Shown here in pieces: positions 62,482 through 64,000 of a DNA stretch of 64,000 nucleotides (within the stretch, counting starts at the first letter, position 1; every line of letters begins with the position of its first letter). The notes under the pieces are model-generated. The model was not told the origin of the DNA and made no database searches. It saw only the letters and a list, made by a program, of their open reading frames with translations. The stretch covers positions 62,001 through 126,000 of the forward strand of contig CAVYPA010000004.1 in assembly GCA_963770295.1 (NCBI GenBank). The letters run 5' to 3'. A program made the translations under genes and the position numbers. The stretch comes from AWTP1-13 sp963770295. GTDB lineage: Bacteria; Pseudomonadota; Alphaproteobacteria; Rhizobiales; Hyphomicrobiaceae.

Positions 62482-63362
62482 CACGCCACCTTACCAAGCA
62501 GTCGGGCCGAAACTTCGCGCGTCAGCCGGGCGCGGTCTTCTTGGGTCTTTAGCAGGCAGCGTAGCGTCTCGTGCACCGTGTCGGGATCATCGTGCAGGTT
62601 CTTGACGCCGAGCCCCAGCAAGGCTGCGGCCCAATCGAGCGTCTCGGCGACGCCCGGCACCTTGCGCAACTCTTCCTTGCGTACGCCCTCCACTAGGCGC
62701 GCGATCTGCACCGCGAGCCCGCTCGCCATGCCGGGTACGCGCGCGAGGATGATGCGCGCCTCGCGCTCGGCATCGGGATAATCGATATAGTGATAGAGAC
62801 AACGCCGGCGCAGCGCATCGGAGAGCTCGCGCGTATTGTTGGAGGTCAATATCACGCGCGGTATGCTTTTGGCCGTGATGGTACCGAGCTCCGGGATCGA
62901 GACCTGGAAGTCCGACAACAACTCGAGCAGGAATGCTTCGAACTCCTCGTCGGCCCGGTCGACTTCGTCGATCAGCAAGACCGGGCGGTCGTCGCGCCGA
63001 ATGGCGGCTAGCAGCGGGCGTTCGAGCAGGAACCGCGCAGAGAAGATGTCGCGCTCCACGGCGCCGGGGTCGGCACCGGCGACCTCACGCACGCGGATCG
63101 CCAGCAGCTGACGTTGATAGTTCCACTCGTAAAGTGCCGTCGATTGATCGAGCCCCTCGTAGCATTGTAGCCGAATTAGGACGCTGCCATGCAGTTGGGC
63201 GAGGGCTTTTGCCACCTCCGTCTTGCCGACACCAGCCTCGCCCTCGAGCAGTAATGGGCGACCCAGCATTTCCATCAGCTGCAGCGCGATCGGTAGTTCG
63301 CGATCGGCAACGTAGCCGGTCGCCGCCAAGCGCTCGGTGATCTCTTCGCGCGTTATCGTCAT
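62481..63362 (-). CDS. coxD: MoxR-type AAA ATPase CoxD
   Basis: A 293-residue AAA+ ATPase. Walker A is LLEGEAGVGKTEVAKAL, Walker B LLIDEVDRADEEFEAFLLEL, sensor 1 is VILTSNNTRELSDALRRRCL with its arginine. CoxD acts as a chaperone with CoxE in building the [CuSMoO2] centre. It lies directly after coxL and before coxE, the gene order of the Oligotropha cox cluster. Confidence 0.93.
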   Translation of the reverse strand: MTITREEITERLAATGYVADRELPIALQLMEMLGRPLLLEGEAGVGKTEVAKALAQLHGSVLIRLQCYEGLDQSTALYEWNYQRQLLAIRVREVAGADPGAVERDIFSARFLLERPLLAAIRRDDRPVLLIDEVDRADEEFEAFLLELLSDFQVSIPELGTITAKSIPRVILTSNNTRELSDALRRRCLYHYIDYPDAEREARIILARVPGMASGLAVQIARLVEGVRKEELRKVPGVAETLDWAAALLGLGVKNLHDDPDTVHETLRCLLKTQEDRARLTREVSARLLGKVA

Positions 63363-63503
63363 TCGCCAAAGCTTCTGTTGTCGCCTGGTCGCCGGCGTAT
63401 CAGCTCCCGCCTGGGCTGCCGGCCGCGACTTGCTGAGCGGGCCTGAGGCGAATTGCCGATGCCGCCGTGGCGGCCACGCTGGTCCTTCTGTCGCCCCGGC
63501 ACC

Positions 63504-64000
63504 TCAGTCGTGCAGACCCAACCGATTTGCCACCGTCCAGTTGCGCCAGTGATCATGCGGCATTTGGATGTGTCTGGTGCCGAGGAACGAGAAGGCATCG
63601 TTAACGGCGTTGGAGAACGCCGGCACGCCGCCAACGTTGGGGCTCTCGCCCACCCCCTTGGCACCGATCGGGTGATGCGGCGAAGGCGTGACGGTATGGT
63701 CGGTCTCCCACTTTGGCGTCTCCACGGCCGTAGGCAAGAAGAAGTCCATGAACGAGCCGCCGACCACGTTGCCGATCTCGTCGTAGCGGATTTCCTGACC
63801 CATGGCGATGGCAAAGGCCTCGGTTAGCCCGCCGTGCACCTGGCCTTCGATGATCATCGGGTTGATGCGCGTGCCGCAGTCGTCGAGGGCATAGAAGCGC
63901 CGCACTTTGTAGACGCCGGTGTCGACGTCGATATCCATCACGCAAATATAGGCGCCGAAGGGGTAGGTCATGTTCGGCGGGTCATAGTAGCTGACCGCCT
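63504..64000 (-). CDS. coxL: CO dehydrogenase large subunit (xanthine dehydrogenase family), 3' part
   Basis: The C-terminal 165 residues of a molybdenum hydroxylase large subunit; the gene runs off the right edge. VSYYDPPNMTYPFGAYICVM then VRRFYALDDCGTRINPMIIE, GQVHGGLTEAFAIAMGQEIR, and MDFFLPTAVETPKWETDHTV then GAKGVGESPNVGGVPAFSNA match CoxL. The final GAKGVGE holds the active-site glutamate. The CO-specific motif (AYRCSFR) lies upstream, outside the window, so form I or II cannot be told. It is the first of five cox genes read leftward. Confidence 0.9.
   Translation of the reverse strand, partial: AVSYYDPPNMTYPFGAYICVMDIDVDTGVYKVRRFYALDDCGTRINPMIIEGQVHGGLTEAFAIAMGQEIRYDEIGNVVGGSFMDFFLPTAVETPKWETDHTVTPSPHHPIGAKGVGESPNVGGVPAFSNAVNDAFSFLGTRHIQMPHDHWRNWTVANRLGLHD

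Noticed and set aside
1..64000. CRISPR arrays, rRNA genes, intact tRNAs, riboswitches
   Set aside because: No regularly spaced repeats, no rRNA-like stretches, and no complete cloverleaf were seen by eye; only a 3' tRNA-like fragment at 9486.

Overview
The window looks like chromosomal DNA of a high-GC alphaproteobacterium, most likely Hyphomicrobiales close to Bradyrhizobium (inference). The reasons are a complete Liv-type ABC operon, a coxL-D-E-F-G carbon monoxide dehydrogenase block, several small proteins of a rhizobial flavour (DUF6894-like, DUF4167-like, HWRR-type, coiled-coil minis), an HWE histidine kinase, and IS3 and IS630 elements. I see no rRNA, no intact tRNA and no CRISPR array.

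Layout. 0-9.6 kb holds scattered single genes (secreted amidase, EthD-like protein, FAD monooxygenase, periplasmic Cu/Zn SodC) separated by long gene-poor gaps, with clear decay: a frameshifted quinone oxidoreductase, a CHAT-domain relic, an isolated TonB C-terminus, and a piece resembling the 3' half of a tRNA-Pro. 9.6-20.4 kb holds a TauE/SafE permease, the galactonate pair dgoK-dgoA, an enoyl-CoA hydratase/NDP-forming acyl-CoA synthetase pair, two regulators (XRE, GntR) and a convergent overlapping pair of unknown genes. 21.4-24.5 kb is a sugar-type ABC operon in which the binding-protein gene and the first permease each carry one in-frame stop, and which has no ATPase gene. 24.5-25.9 kb holds relics of a tyrosine recombinase and of a TonB-dependent heme-type receptor beside an intact HmoA-like monooxygenase. 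26-34 kb has a methyltransferase, an esterase, an unknown exported protein, a divergent pair of broken DJ-1/PfpI-type genes (one GlxA-like) and a serine/threonine dehydratase.

34.1-42.6 kb is an intact operon-like run: amidohydrolase, atypical SDR, hot-dog thioesterase, acyl-CoA ligase, then livK-H-M-G-F. It reads as uptake, CoA activation and partial breakdown of an organic acid, possibly aromatic or alicyclic. 43-52.8 kb is an accessory stretch: a deleted IS3 element, paired Gly-rich exported proteins with matching leaders, pobA, a truncated TetR, a receiver/HWE kinase and many small proteins. 53-58.6 kb is an iron-uptake block (TonB-dependent siderophore receptor, PiuC-type dioxygenase, exbB-exbD-tonB), with a TGA-N9-TCA palindrome upstream that resembles an iron-responsive operator. 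An IS630 element sits exactly between the end of tonB and the end of the convergent cox block. The cox genes (coxL partial, coxD, coxE, coxF, coxG) fill the right end on the minus strand.

The main pattern is a contrast: 4-33 kb has at least nine broken genes, while 34-64 kb has intact operons interrupted by insertion sequences. Sequencing error could explain some single-base breaks, but not the internal deletions and stacked frameshifts.
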